Positions 41,235-51,200 of a stretch of 64,000 nucleotides of DNA are shown here, one piece after another. The position numbers and the translations under genes were made by a program. Below the pieces are notes generated by a model, which was not told the origin of the DNA, ran no database searches, and was given only the letters and a program-made list of their open reading frames with translations. The stretch is from an uncultured Caulobacterales bacterium. Lineage in GTDB: Bacteria > Pseudomonadota > Alphaproteobacteria > Caulobacterales > Caulobacteraceae. Each line of letters begins with the position of its first letter. Position 1 is the first letter of the stretch. The DNA is taken from positions 105,846 through 169,845 of the forward strand of contig CAILTK010000056.1 in NCBI GenBank assembly GCA_903837135.1, given 5' to 3'.

Positions 41235-42722
41235 TCAGGGGGACCTCCCCTCTAAAGTCACCCTTACCAGCGTCGCCGAACTGCCCTTGTCCACCGTCTC
41301 CACCCTGGCCTTGGCCGGGTCGAACAGGGTCTCGGCCTCGGCCGCCGCGTCGGGGTCGCGGAACAGCAGGAACTGTCGATGCGCGGCGAAGAAGTCCGCC
41401 GCCGGGACCACCGCGAGACGCGGGTCGATGGTCTTCCAGCGTTCGACCTGGTGCTCGTTGGTGGGGTCGCCGAGATCCGTCTCGTGGGGCGCGGTCAGGT
41501 AGACCAGGCGGGCGCCCGTGGCCCGGTCGGTATTCTCGCTGAGCTCCAGGAAGCGCAGGCCGTCGCCGGTGGCGATCGGCAGGCCCGGCGGCGCCCGCTC
41601 GGCCAGGGCCGCGTCGGCGCGCAGGTCGTCGGCGAGGCTGGCGGTGCGCAGCGGAAAGAGCATGCCGACCAGCAGCACGGCGCCGAGCGCCAGCGCCGTC
41701 CAGCGCGCGTGCGGCAGGGCGGCGGCCGAACGGGCCACGACCAGGGCGAAGCCCAGCGCGCAGGCGATCCCATAGCGCTCGTTGAAGGTGTGCGAGACCA
41801 CCACCGCGAAACCGTACACCCCCACCGGGATCAGGCAGGCGGCGGCGCCGACGAGGTCGAGGTCGCTGATCCGCCACCGCGTCCTGAGGCTCAGCACGAA
41901 GGCGGCGATGCCGGCGACCATCAGCACCAGCAGCGGCGAGGCCAGCACCTGGGTGTGCCCGGCCAGCACGCCCACATAGGCGTCGCCCAGCTTGGCCAGG
42001 GTCGGGTGGGCGTAGTATTCCGGCGCGGCCGTGTCGCCGCGATTGAACGCCGCGACGTGCCGCAGGATGGGCCACCACAGGAGGATCGAGGCCCCGCCGA
42101 GCCCGATCGCCGCCAGCATGGGCCAGCGTATCCGGCGATATTTGACGCTCCACGCCAGCTCCACCAGCCCCAGCGTCCCGGCCAGCAGCACGGCGTAGAA
42201 GTGCAGGCCGATGGCGAGGCCGAGCAGGAGGCCGATCCCCGCCGCGGCCAGACCCTGACGCCGGCTGTCCTCGAACCCATGCCACAGCACCACCGCCAGG
42301 CTGAAGCACAGCGCTACCAGGGCGTAGGGCCGCGCCTGCACGGCGTAGTCGACCAGGCCCGAGGCCAGCACGAAGGTGAAGGCCAGGGCGGCGACGCCCA
42401 CCTCCCGCCGCCGCCGCACCAGCCCGAAGGCGCACCAGGCCACGCCATAGACCGCCAGGATCGAGGCCGCCCGCATCGCCAGCCGCCCGTGCAGGCCGAG
42501 CCGGATCAGCCCATGCAGCAGCCAGTGAAACACCGGCGGCGAGAACTCCGCCCCCTTGCTGAGCGCCCCCCACACCGCCCCCGCCGTCGGCTGCCGGGCC
42601 GCCCACACCGCCAGCACCTCGTCCATCCAGTAGGGCGTGGAGAGCGCCGCGGCGATGGTGCACAGGCCGTAGAGCACGGTGGCGAGCGCCATGAGCGCGT
42701 AGGCGAGGCGGGTCGTGGTCAT
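41235..42722 (-). CDS. GT-C (GT39-like) polytopic glycosyltransferase
   Basis: A 495-residue membrane protein with about ten to twelve hydrophobic helices. After TM1 comes 'STPYWMDEVLAVWAARQ', where the acidic pair D-E occupies the catalytic position of GT-C/PMT-type transferases that use lipid-linked sugars. 'QARPYALVALCFSLAVV' and 'GIGLLLGLAIGLHFYAVLLAGTLGLVELAW' are typical of the family. A periplasmic C-terminal tail follows. It is the last gene downstream of GT2-SDR-GMC on the same strand, and the adjacent GT2 makes polyprenyl-phosphate sugars, which would be its donor. Confidence 0.82.
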   Translation of the reverse strand: MTTTRLAYALMALATVLYGLCTIAAALSTPYWMDEVLAVWAARQPTAGAVWGALSKGAEFSPPVFHWLLHGLIRLGLHGRLAMRAASILAVYGVAWCAFGLVRRRREVGVAALAFTFVLASGLVDYAVQARPYALVALCFSLAVVLWHGFEDSRRQGLAAAGIGLLLGLAIGLHFYAVLLAGTLGLVELAWSVKYRRIRWPMLAAIGLGGASILLWWPILRHVAAFNRGDTAAPEYYAHPTLAKLGDAYVGVLAGHTQVLASPLLVLMVAGIAAFVLSLRTRWRISDLDLVGAAACLIPVGVYGFAVVVSHTFNERYGIACALGFALVVARSAAALPHARWTALALGAVLLVGMLFPLRTASLADDLRADAALAERAPPGLPIATGDGLRFLELSENTDRATGARLVYLTAPHETDLGDPTNEHQVERWKTIDPRLAVVPAADFFAAHRQFLLFRDPDAAAEAETLFDPAKARVETVDKGSSATLVRVTLEGRSP

Positions 42723-42874
42723 CTCCCTTCCCCCTCAAGGGGGGAAGGGCCGGGGATGGGGGTGAAGGGCGCAGAGATCGAAGCGAAGACAAGGGAGGCG
42801 CCTCCCCTGCTCGCCCACAAGCGTCGCGCCCCCACCCCCTCTCCCGACCTCTCCCCCCTCGAGGGGGAGAGGAG
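42723..42874. repeat. Palindromic dispersed repeat, family A copy 2
   Basis: Bounded by CTCCCTTCCCCCTCAAGGGG at the left and CTCTCCCCCCTCGAGGGGG at the right, with the same layout and GC-rich interior as the other two copies. It fills almost all the space between the GMC oxidoreductase and GT-C genes. Confidence 0.8.
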
Positions 42875-42885
42875 AATATCAGCCC

Positions 42886-44406
42886 TCACGCCGTCCCTCC
42901 CACTCTCCCCGCCACACGCTCGCCGATCCGCGTGGCGTTGGCCATGATGGTGAGGGTCGGGTGGGTGGACGACAGGCTCGGCAGGCCGGCCCCGTCCACC
43001 ACGTGCAGACCCTTGCCGATCTCGCCAAGATCGCCCGACGAAAACGGCCCCGCCCCGCCCATCGGCAGCACGCCGGCGTAGTGGGCGTCGGCGCCGGGCT
43101 CCAGGATCGACGTCGCGCCCGGCAGCGGCAGGGCGGCGGGGACGATCGCCCGCGTCAGGTCGCGCACCGCGTCGCGCAGCCGGCGGCGGGTGGCCGGCGG
43201 GGTCTCGCCCTCGATGCTCACGCTCCCCTCCCCGACGGTGATGCGGTTGCGGCTGAACCCGCCCGGCAGATAGCAGGTGGCCATCACCAGGGCCGGAGCC
43301 AGGGCGCGGGCCAGGCGCAGCGCGACCGGCCGGCTCAGCGGCAGGCGCGAGGCGATCAGCTCCAGCGGCAGGGCGTCGCCGCCATAGAGCACCCCGGCCG
43401 CCGCCCACGGCGGTATGCCGGACTCCTCCACCGGCAACCGGTAGAACAGCTGGCCGAGGCTGAAGCTCTGGTCCGGCAGGGCGGCGCCGATCAGCCCCGG
43501 CACCACGAAGGCGGTGGCCGCCGCCGGATTGGTCAGCAAAGGCGCCGGCCGGCCCGCGAGCCCGAGCCGCGGCAGGGCCAGGGCGGCGGTGGCGATGGTC
43601 CCGGCCGCCAGCAGCACGGTCCCGGCGCGGAAGGTCAGCCGCGCCCCGCCGGCCTCGACCTCCAGCCCGTGCCGGTCGCCGTCGGCGTAGAGCCGCGTCA
43701 CCCGGTGACCGGGCCGGTAGGCGAAGGTCGCGAACCGCCGCAGCAGCGGCAGCTCGTCGGCGGCGTCGTAGATGGCGCGCCGGCTGCAGCCCCACAGGCA
43801 GAGGCCGGTGTGGGCGCAGGCCAGCCGCCCGTCCCGCGGCGCATCCAGCACCGCATTGGGCGCGGGCTCTACCGCGATACGCCCCTGCAGCCGCGCGAAC
43901 ACCCGCCGCGCGGCCTCGCTCGTGATCGCCGCGGCCGTGGGCTCCGGCACGCCGATCCGCGCCCGCACCGCGTCGAAGCACGGCCGCATTCCCGCCGCGC
44001 CGCCGGGAAATTCCGCCAGGTCAGACACCGGGGGTTCGGCCGCCAGCGCGCCCCAGAGGGTCGACAGCCCGCCCCGCGCCAGGGCCCCCGCCGCGAAGAA
44101 CCCGCGCGTCTGCAGGCCGAGCGCCTCGGCGTAATCCGCGCCGACGCTGCGCGCGAGCGGGGTCGCGAACTTGGGCGACCGGTCGCCGCCGGCCGCCAGC
44201 CCCGCCAGATCGCCGCCGAACTGGTAGCGCCAGCGCTCGGGATCGGCGCGGAACGCCGCCGCGCTCTCCGCCGCCGGCGACGCCGCCACGGGTCCCGTGG
44301 CCGCGTCCAGCATCAGCACCCGCACGCCCGCCCGCACCAGCGGCCAGGCCGCGCTCACCCCCGCCGGCCCGCTGCCGACGATGATCACCTGGGGGTCCAC
44401 CGTCAT
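42886..44406 (-). CDS. GMC family FAD-dependent oxidoreductase
   Basis: A 506-residue flavoenzyme. The FAD fold starts 'QVIIVGSGPAGVSAAWPLVRAGVRVLMLDA'; 'GGLSTLWGALA' and 'FRAGTVLLAAGTIATAALALPRLG' follow. The C-terminal end 'LHVVDGAGLPSLSSTHPTLTIMANATRIGERVA' carries the GMC active-site region, with His in 'STHPT'. GMC enzymes oxidise alcohols, often of sugars. It sits within the GT2-SDR-GT-C operon, so it probably modifies a sugar or polyprenyl-linked glycan. A cysteine-rich 'CAHTGLCLWGCSRRA' is typical of the bacterial subgroup near glycan genes. Confidence 0.87.
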   Translation of the reverse strand: MTVDPQVIIVGSGPAGVSAAWPLVRAGVRVLMLDAATGPVAASPAAESAAAFRADPERWRYQFGGDLAGLAAGGDRSPKFATPLARSVGADYAEALGLQTRGFFAAGALARGGLSTLWGALAAEPPVSDLAEFPGGAAGMRPCFDAVRARIGVPEPTAAAITSEAARRVFARLQGRIAVEPAPNAVLDAPRDGRLACAHTGLCLWGCSRRAIYDAADELPLLRRFATFAYRPGHRVTRLYADGDRHGLEVEAGGARLTFRAGTVLLAAGTIATAALALPRLGLAGRPAPLLTNPAAATAFVVPGLIGAALPDQSFSLGQLFYRLPVEESGIPPWAAAGVLYGGDALPLELIASRLPLSRPVALRLARALAPALVMATCYLPGGFSRNRITVGEGSVSIEGETPPATRRRLRDAVRDLTRAIVPAALPLPGATSILEPGADAHYAGVLPMGGAGPFSSGDLGEIGKGLHVVDGAGLPSLSSTHPTLTIMANATRIGERVAGRVGGTA

Positions 44407-44443
44407 TCAGGGGTAGCCGTCGCGCGTGGACGTCGTGCCGCAG

Positions 44444-44602
44444 CCTCGTCCTTCGAGGCTTCGCTTCGCTCCTCGCCTCAGGATGAGGCTGAATTTCGAG
44501 TTGGAGCCATAGTCTCGCTCCACAACGTATCCGCCGACGACACCATATGATTTTCGCCTCATCCTGAGGCGCGTCGCGAAGCGGAGCCTCGAAGGGCGAG
44601 GC
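44444..44602. repeat. Palindromic dispersed repeat, family B copy 2
   Basis: The same arms as copy 1 (CCTCGTCCTTCGAGGCT...CCTCAGGATGAGG and CCTCATCCTGAGG...AGCCTCGAAGGGCGAGG) surround a longer centre of about 70 bases. The centre, read in reverse, resembles that of copy 1. It occupies the gap between the GMC and SDR genes. Confidence 0.88.
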
Positions 44603-44627
44603 GAACGCACCACGCTGAAGCCGCCCC

Positions 44628-46037
44628 TCACCGCGCCAAACTCCCCAGCACCAGCCGCACCGGCATCGCCAGCCCGTCCAGCGCCAGATCCATCGCCAGC
44701 GCCGCGAGCCGGCCGAGCCGGCCGCCGCGCGCCAGGGTCCGCTCGCCCTCCGGGCTGGCTTCGGCCAGGGCCAGGGCCATCCCGAGCCGCCGCCGCAGCT
44801 CGCTCTTGCCGCCGAGCGGCTCGACCCAGCGCAGCAGCCCCGGCCAGCGCCGGGCCAGGGGCGGCAGCGGCGCGGCCCCGCCCGTCCCTACCGCCCGCGC
44901 GTAGCGGCGCGCCAGCGCCCCGCCCGCCCGTCCGCGCAGCACATAGCCGAGCACACACCGCGCCTCGGCCAGCAAGAGCCGCCGCGTGGCGGGCTCTCTC
45001 GCCATGCCCTCGGCGAACGGCGCCGCCGTCAAACCCAGCCGTTCGAGATCCGCCCGTGTCTCCACGAACCGCACCCCCGCCAGGCCCAGCACCCGCTCCG
45101 GGTCCACCGTCGGTCCCACCGGCAGAGCGTTCAGCACCCGGCAGGCCAGCAGCACCGGCCCGAGCGGCAGCGGCAGCACCATCACGCCGCGCCCCCGCGT
45201 GCACCGCGCCAACTCGCGCAGGAACCGGCCGAACGGCATGGGCTCGGCCCCGGCCAGCCCGAGCGGCCCGCACACCCCCCGGTCCGCGGCCGCCAATATC
45301 CCGCGCGCCACCTCGTCCCGGTGAATCGGCTGCACCGGCTGGCCCGGCCGGATCATCGGCAGCACCGGCGTCAGGCCGACGATCCGGCAGAGCAGGCCGT
45401 ACATGGCCGTGCGCGGCCCGCCATAGACCAGCCCCACCCGCAGCGACGCCTCGCCCGGCCGGTCGAACAGCCCCTCGATGGCGAACTTGCACCGCCCATA
45501 GCGGTTCAGCGCATCCGGCCGCGCGGAGAGCGAGGAGATGAAGATCGTGCGGCCGATGCCCAGAGCGCGGGCGCTGTCGCGCAGAATCAGCGCGGCGGCG
45601 AGGTTGGGATCAGACTCCTCTCCCCCTCGAGGGGGGAGAGGTTGGGAGAGGGGGTGAGCGCGGGACGTTTCTGGAAGGGAGCGTGAGGCGCCCCCGCCTC
45701 CAGCGCCTTTCGCTTCGACGTCGTTCTCCGACACCCCCAACCCCAACCCTTCCCCCCTCGAGGGGGAAGGGAGCGCGCCCGCACCCCAATCGTGCGCCAG
45801 ATGCACCAGGGCCTGCTCCCCCGCCGGCTGGTCGGGATCCAGCGCCCCCTCCGGAACCCCCTCCCCGAGCCGCCAGGCCACGAACCGCGCGCCCGCCACG
45901 GGGCGCCGCCCCAGCACGGTCACCCGCCGGCCCTCGGCCAGGGCCGCCTCGACCACCGCGCGGCCGATATAGCCGCTCGCGCCGGTGAGGATCAGGTGTC
46001 CGCGCCCCGCCCCCGCCTTCAAAGTCCCCGGGCTCAC
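44628..46037 (-). CDS. NAD-dependent epimerase/SDR with an in-frame repeat insertion
   Basis: A 469-residue protein. The N-terminal Rossmann fold reads 'GHLILTGASGYIGRAVVEAALAEGRRVTVLGRRP', then 'LVHLAHDWGA', and later 'ALGIGRTIFISSLSARPDALNRYGRCKFAIEGLF' with the Y-x-x-x-K catalytic pair, so it is an extended SDR. Residues about 88-142 (ALPSPSRGEGLGLGVSENDV... to ...PPRGGEESD) are the translation of the palindromic repeat at 45615-45774. They interrupt the fold between 'AHDWGA' and 'NLAAALILRD', which would otherwise join. The GTG start at 46037 overlaps the GT2 stop (GTGA). The C-terminal 200 residues are not recognised. Confidence 0.8.
   Translation of the reverse strand: MSPGTLKAGAGRGHLILTGASGYIGRAVVEAALAEGRRVTVLGRRPVAGARFVAWRLGEGVPEGALDPDQPAGEQALVHLAHDWGAGALPSPSRGEGLGLGVSENDVEAKGAGGGGASRSLPETSRAHPLSQPLPPRGGEESDPNLAAALILRDSARALGIGRTIFISSLSARPDALNRYGRCKFAIEGLFDRPGEASLRVGLVYGGPRTAMYGLLCRIVGLTPVLPMIRPGQPVQPIHRDEVARGILAAADRGVCGPLGLAGAEPMPFGRFLRELARCTRGRGVMVLPLPLGPVLLACRVLNALPVGPTVDPERVLGLAGVRFVETRADLERLGLTAAPFAEGMAREPATRRLLLAEARCVLGYVLRGRAGGALARRYARAVGTGGAAPLPPLARRWPGLLRWVEPLGGKSELRRRLGMALALAEASPEGERTLARGGRLGRLAALAMDLALDGLAMPVRLVLGSLAR
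45615..45774. repeat. Palindromic dispersed repeat, family A copy 3, inside a coding sequence
   Basis: The hairpin CTCTCCCCCTCGAGGGGGGA at the left and CTTCCCCCCTCGAGGGGGAA at the right enclose an interior close to the reverse complement of the 38006-38160 copy (including GTTCTCCGACACC). It lies wholly within the SDR gene, keeps the reading frame, and contributes about 54 residues. Confidence 0.87.
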
Positions 46038-47284
46038 GGCGTCCGTCCGGGCTTGCCAGCCCTGCTCTCCAAAGATCCCCCGATCTCCAATATCCCCAAC
46101 AGAAACGCCGACGATCCGAGCTGCACCCCGGCGGCGACGGCGCAGCCGGCCAGGATCATCGCCCGCAGCAGCTGGCCGCTGCCGAGCGGGCCGAAGCCCA
46201 TGGCGCTCCAGCGCCAGGCCGCCCAGCCAAAGCCGCACACCCCCGCCACCACCAGCACGCCGGCCATGCGCAGCCAGGTCTCCAGGCTGATCCCCTGCAT
46301 CAGCGCCTGGTAGCGGGCCTTGGGCGCCAGCACCCCGCCCCGCTCCAAAGACCGGCGGGCGATCATGCCGAAGCTCAGCACCTGCACCCCCACCAGCATG
46401 GAGATGCAGCCCACCAGGAAGGTATGCACATCCAGCGAGACGCCGGGCGCCACGGTCAGCGGCCCGAACAGCAGGGCCAGGGTGATCGCCGCCCCGACCA
46501 GCAGAAAGCTCAGCCCCGGATAGACGAAGGTCCAGCGCGGGCTGTGCAGCAAGAGGAACCGCAGGTGCCGCCAGCCGTCCCGCCAGGTCTTGAGGTGCGG
46601 CGCGCGGCTGCGACCGTCCTTCTTCAGCGTGGTCGGCACCTCGACGATGGTCAGCCCGGCCAGGCTGGCGCGCACCACCATCTCGCTGGCGAACTCCATC
46701 CCCGTGGTCTTGAGCCCGAGGCCCAGCACGGCGGCGCGGCTGAAGCCCCGAAGGCCGCAGTGGAAGTCGCGCACGGGGGCGGCGAACAGGAGCCGGCCGA
46801 TGAAGGTCAGCACCGGGTTGCCGAGATAGCGGTGCAGGAAGGGCATGGCGTCGGGCATGATGCCGCCCTGGAACCTATTCCCCATCACCAGGTCCGCGCC
46901 CCCTTCGAGGGCGGCGAGGAAGGCGTCGAGGTGGCGAAGGTCATAGCTGTCGTCGGCGTCGCCCATGATCACATAGCGGCCGCGCGCGGCGGCGATCCCG
47001 TCGCCGAGCGCCCCGCCATAGCCGCGGGTGGGCGCCTGGATCACCCGCGCGCCGAGGGCGGCGGCGATGGCCTGCGAGCCGTCGGTGCTGCCGTTGTCGG
47101 ACACCAGCACCTCGCCCGCCACGCCCGCCTCGCGGAGGTAGTCGAGCCCGGCCGTGACGCAGGCCGCCAGGGTCTCGGCCTCGTCGAGGCAGGGGATCAG
47201 GATGGTGAGGGTGCACGCGTCGGCGGCCGGCGCGGCGGGACCCAGCGCGGGATCGGGATCGATGCGAACCTTGGCGGACTTCAC
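46034..47284 (-). CDS. Family 2 glycosyltransferase (DPM1/polyprenyl-phosphate type) with membrane domain
   Basis: A 416-residue enzyme. The GT-A catalytic domain is 'LTILIPCLDEAETLAACV', 'VLVSDNGSTDGSQAIAAALGARVI' and 'GRYVIMGDADDSYDLRHLDAF' (the metal-binding D-x-D), then 'GNRFQGGIMPDAMPFLHRYLGNPVLTFIGRLLF'. Four membrane helices follow after residue 250. This architecture makes polyprenyl-phosphate-linked sugars at the inner membrane. It is the first gene of the operon with the SDR, GMC and GT-C genes, so those would act on or use its product. Confidence 0.92.
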   Translation of the reverse strand: MKSAKVRIDPDPALGPAAPAADACTLTILIPCLDEAETLAACVTAGLDYLREAGVAGEVLVSDNGSTDGSQAIAAALGARVIQAPTRGYGGALGDGIAAARGRYVIMGDADDSYDLRHLDAFLAALEGGADLVMGNRFQGGIMPDAMPFLHRYLGNPVLTFIGRLLFAAPVRDFHCGLRGFSRAAVLGLGLKTTGMEFASEMVVRASLAGLTIVEVPTTLKKDGRSRAPHLKTWRDGWRHLRFLLLHSPRWTFVYPGLSFLLVGAAITLALLFGPLTVAPGVSLDVHTFLVGCISMLVGVQVLSFGMIARRSLERGGVLAPKARYQALMQGISLETWLRMAGVLVVAGVCGFGWAAWRWSAMGFGPLGSGQLLRAMILAGCAVAAGVQLGSSAFLLGILEIGGSLESRAGKPGRTP

Positions 47285-48283
47285 CCTCGACCGTCTCCCC
47301 CTTCACGCGCGACCGCGACGACCCTGAGACGCAACTGCTGGCGAAAGGCTTAAGGCGGTTTGCGGAGGGGGGGAAGTGGGGGGCTGTGGGCTCATTGCCG
47401 CCCTTCGGAGAGACTCCTCTCTCGCGGCTTGCCACTTCGGCGTCGAACGGCGAAGTCGGGCTCTTTGCAGACCTTGGCAAGGTCCGCTCTGAGCCGCGTC
47501 GACGCGCTGTCGGTGACGCAGGTGAAGCAATCCGTGACTCGGGCCACGTCATTCCGCCAGGAGAGCGCACCAGCGATCAAGTCCACCGAGTCGACTGATG
47601 GCGATATACCGATAACTGGGTCCAATGAGGCAGGAGCCGGCATTCTACGCTAGAAAACACATTCCTCATCGCAATGCCGGTGCGACCGTTGCCGTCTAAC
47701 TCCGGGACTCCCAGCGGGTGGGCCTGCCCATAGGGGTCTCAACGCGACCGACGTAGGCGAACTTTTCGGTGAGGTGGCGCGCGAGGGCTCTACTCGCGGT
47801 GGTAATGACTAGCTTCATGCCAGCGCCACTTTCCATGATTGTCGCGCGAAAAAAAACGGGCAAGCCCACTCAATTCAGATCTTCCAGGTGGGTCGCCAAG
47901 AGTGACGTCCTTTCTCAAGGCTCACGTGAACTAGAAAGAAGAAGATAAGCGTAGGTGTGCACTTATACATCGCTGCGCGAGGTGGCACCCGAAGTAGTCC
48001 ACGTGACGGTTGAGTTGCGGCCTTGATTTGCAACCTGTGAGTCTTGGCGGCCACAACGCTCTCGGACGGCACAGGGGACTCCAAGCTACCCCCGTTTCAC
48101 CCCGCTAGTGGTTTCGATGCGCGCTCCCGATACCGCACGGGACCTGTCCCGTACCCTGGCCGGGGTGCTCCCCGCGCACCCCGGCGCCCCGCGATTTTTC
48201 TTTGGCGGCCATACATTGCGACGTATGGTGGGCGGCTTCTTCTCGTTGCCACCGAGCGGCGCGACTGGGAGACGTCAAGCGTT
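47285..48283. other. Gene-poor, lower-GC flank of the STAND gene
   Basis: This stretch of 999 bases between the GT2 start and the STAND nuclease gene's end has a visibly lower GC content and no gene of conviction. Several short frames exist on both strands, none with recognisable homology. It also has an A-rich run (about 47850-47858). It looks like imported or degraded DNA that arrived with the STAND gene, but no integrase, tRNA end or flanking direct repeat was found by eye. Confidence 0.6.
47696..47836 (-). CDS. Possible 46-residue small protein
   Basis: An ATG at 47836 opens a frame reading MESGAGMKLVITTASRALARHLTEKFAYVGRVETPMGRPTRWESRS. An alternative ATG at 47818 begins MKLVITTAS. The basic, amphipathic composition looks more protein-like than neighbouring frames, but no strong ribosome site or known family supports it. 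It could be the remnant end of a mobile-element gene. Confidence 0.25.
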   Translation of the reverse strand: MESGAGMKLVITTASRALARHLTEKFAYVGRVETPMGRPTRWESRS

Positions 48284-51200
48284 CTATAGCTTGGGTTCGT
48301 CTGCAGACGACTGAACCTCTCGGAACGGCTCGCTGTACTGGAGCGCCGCGCTCCTGCGATCGCCCATATCGATCAGCAGGTCCAACCCACGAAGGAGTTT
48401 CTGCCCAAGCGAGACAGACATGGGCGTCTCGCGATCGGCAAAATGTTGGATCAGTCCGGCGATGCGGGCCGGGAGCACCGTCCCATGCCAGCTCTGCAGA
48501 TTTCGGCCTGGTTTGCCGACGACATCGAGGACCTGATCCGCGAACGCTTCGGCTGGATAGTAATCCTTGGCGCGCTCACACAGCGTGAGAAATTTCGACA
48601 TAATGGCTGTCGACCAGCCGGCAGCCCGGACGAACCGATCAACGATCGGCACGATCCGCGATATCTCCGACCAGTCGCCGTTGACATACCGTGCTGCGAG
48701 GTTCGCGCGCTCGACAGCCACGAACATGAGCGTGTCGACCAGCCCGGGCAGGTCGGTGCCAGTCAGGCTGCCTGCTCGGTAGGAGCTCTCAACGAAGGTG
48801 CGGTCAGAAAGTACCCGCTCAAGGCACGTTTGCAGGAGTTCCGGTGCGTCGTCGGGGACGGAGGCGCCGTCGTAGACGTAGCGGCGCACATACATATCGA
48901 TCACGGGATTCAACAGATCCCAACAGGCTTCGTCCTCAAGGCCGAAGATGGGATCAAGAAACAAAGGCTTCGCTTCAGAGTACGGGTAGCACCCGATCAT
49001 CCGTCCGAGCGCCTGGCCAAACGAATGGGTCCACTCAAAATGCCGCGAAGCTCGATTTTGACGCCCAGGTTTTGCGCCCGGCGGCGACATTTTCAAGATC
49101 GTCCATGCGAGATGTCCGGTAAAGGCAGCCTCAATTGCGTTCTTCGCATCGCTGCGCAGAATTTCCTCGACAGGTATCCGTGCGAAAACGTCAGCGGCGA
49201 CCTTCGAATTCCACCAGGTCGGTGAGGCGACCCAGTGGTCTGTAGGATCAACGAAGTCACTCTCATCAAGATCGTCGTCATCCTCTTCCCACGCCTCAGC
49301 AGAGCGATCGCGGGCGGATGACTTGACCCATGGAGCGGGCGGCATCGGAAGAGCGGGCCATCGATCCGATGCTTCGTAGCGTTCGATAGCGCCGATGACG
49401 GCCGCTCTGAGAGCCTCTGCGGTATGCGGTTGGTCCCGATGCGGATCGCGCGGCTGAGGCGGAACTGTGCATAGCGACAGGGCGAGGTGCAGTGCCGTCC
49501 ACGAGAGATGGGGATTGGTGCTCCACAAGCGCAACGCCGCGCCTACGGCGGCTTTAGATACGCACTCCAGGGGGTGGGCGATCAGTACGAAGAGCATCAC
49601 GACGGCGTCGGGATTAGCCGTCCCGAGGCGAATATCGGCCTCAAACCCGTGGGCAGCGAAGACCCCCGGGTGCCAGGGGATTACGGACTGCGGCGACCAG
49701 AACATGTCGCGGCTCTCCGGGGCGGCTAGCGCCCGGCGGAGCGCGTCTCGGGCCCATTCCAAATCGCGGTCGTTCAGGCCGTCTCGATGTCTAAGCGCCA
49801 TTGCCGCCGCGGCCGCTAGTGCGCCCTGCGCGTTGATATCGTCAGATTCGGATGAATCCCTTTTGACTGGGTTAGCCTCCAGGTCTTTGGCGAATTCGAT
49901 CGCTGTGGCGGTCGTGAAGTTGTCGCCAAGCTCGCCATCGTCGAAGAATTTGCTTGCCCACATCCAAAGGCTCGATTGGCGAAGCCAGCGGCCCGCCTCC
50001 GCCCGACGTGCCGTGTTCTCAGGTGCCGCTCCTGTCGGACTGACATGGACGATAGCGACCTGATCGGGGTCATTCCCGATTTGCGCGCGCTGGTAGTTCG
50101 CGAGGTCAACCAACTCGGCATACTCTCTCGCGTCGGCAATAAACCTATCTCTGATTTCGGGTATTTCGCGATGCTCCTCCCGCAGGAACGGCGGCGCGGC
50201 AGGGAAATCCAAAATCGCCGCTTTGATGCGCTCGCTCATTTCCTCACCAGCCATGAGGAAGTATCTAGGAATCTCGAAGCTTAGCTTCTTCTTCCGTATG
50301 GCTCGCGCGTTGATCTTCTTCACCGCTTCCGCGTGCGGGATGTCGGACTTACGCATGAATCCGATGAGGCTTGCCTGGGAGCCTCCAAAATCTTGCCGAC
50401 TGCGGGCTTCGTCCGCGATCAGGACGCGGTGCGACGTCAGGAATGCGAACCCCGTCTCCGAAACGACCTCCGACTCCACAATGAGCGCGGAGGCGACAGC
50501 CAAAACCGCGATGCAGTCGTTTCCTTCAAGTATCTGCTGGATCAGCTCATCAACGGGTCGCCCTCGTTCAAACTCGGCAAAAGCCCAGTCTTCGAGCGCA
50601 AGATAGGCGCACAGCAGTGGTTTCGGACCCCACATGCCTCGAGACCATTGATACTCGCGCTCGGTGCCCCAGAAGCGCTGTGTGCCCCACGGAAGCACCA
50701 GATCAAGCGGGATCGGTGTTCCTTGATCGTCGTATGAGAGACGATGAAGCTGTCTCCACGCCGACATCGCGTGATTGCTCAGCATACGAAGGAGCTTTAG
50801 TGCGTCGGCGGGGGCGTTCGAGAAAAGAGAATGGAAAGGTTCACGAAGCGGCGAGGCCGGGAAGAAATGTCCGCCGTCATGGATGGCGAGCGCGTCCCAG
50901 TCGTGAAAGCCGAACGAATGCCCGCCGAGCATTGATAACGCACCGCTAGCCGCTAGCTCCTCCACGCGTGTTCTGGCTTCCGGTGGCTTTGCAAGAGCAG
51001 CTTTGCTGCGTTCTGACGAGCGCGCTCTCTCTTTCCTTTCCCGAGAGACTCGATCTTCGGGCAATTCGCCCTGGAAAAATTTGAGACTCAGCTCGACGAT
51101 TTGATCGGAGTGCGTCGAAGCGAGAAGGGGGGAGTAGGTAGAAATCTCCTCAAACGTCTTCTCACGTATTCCTTCAGAACGCAGGAGCAGAGATAAGTAA

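Noticed and set aside
38006..45774. The spaced palindromic repeats, considered as a CRISPR array
   Set aside because: The copies are 120-160 bases long, kilobases apart, imperfect and separated by genes; there are no uniform spacers and no cas genes.
47360..47653. A plus-strand frame of 97 codons in the gap before the STAND gene
   Set aside because: No ribosome site, no recognisable family, and overlapping frames of similar length on both strands; likely chance.
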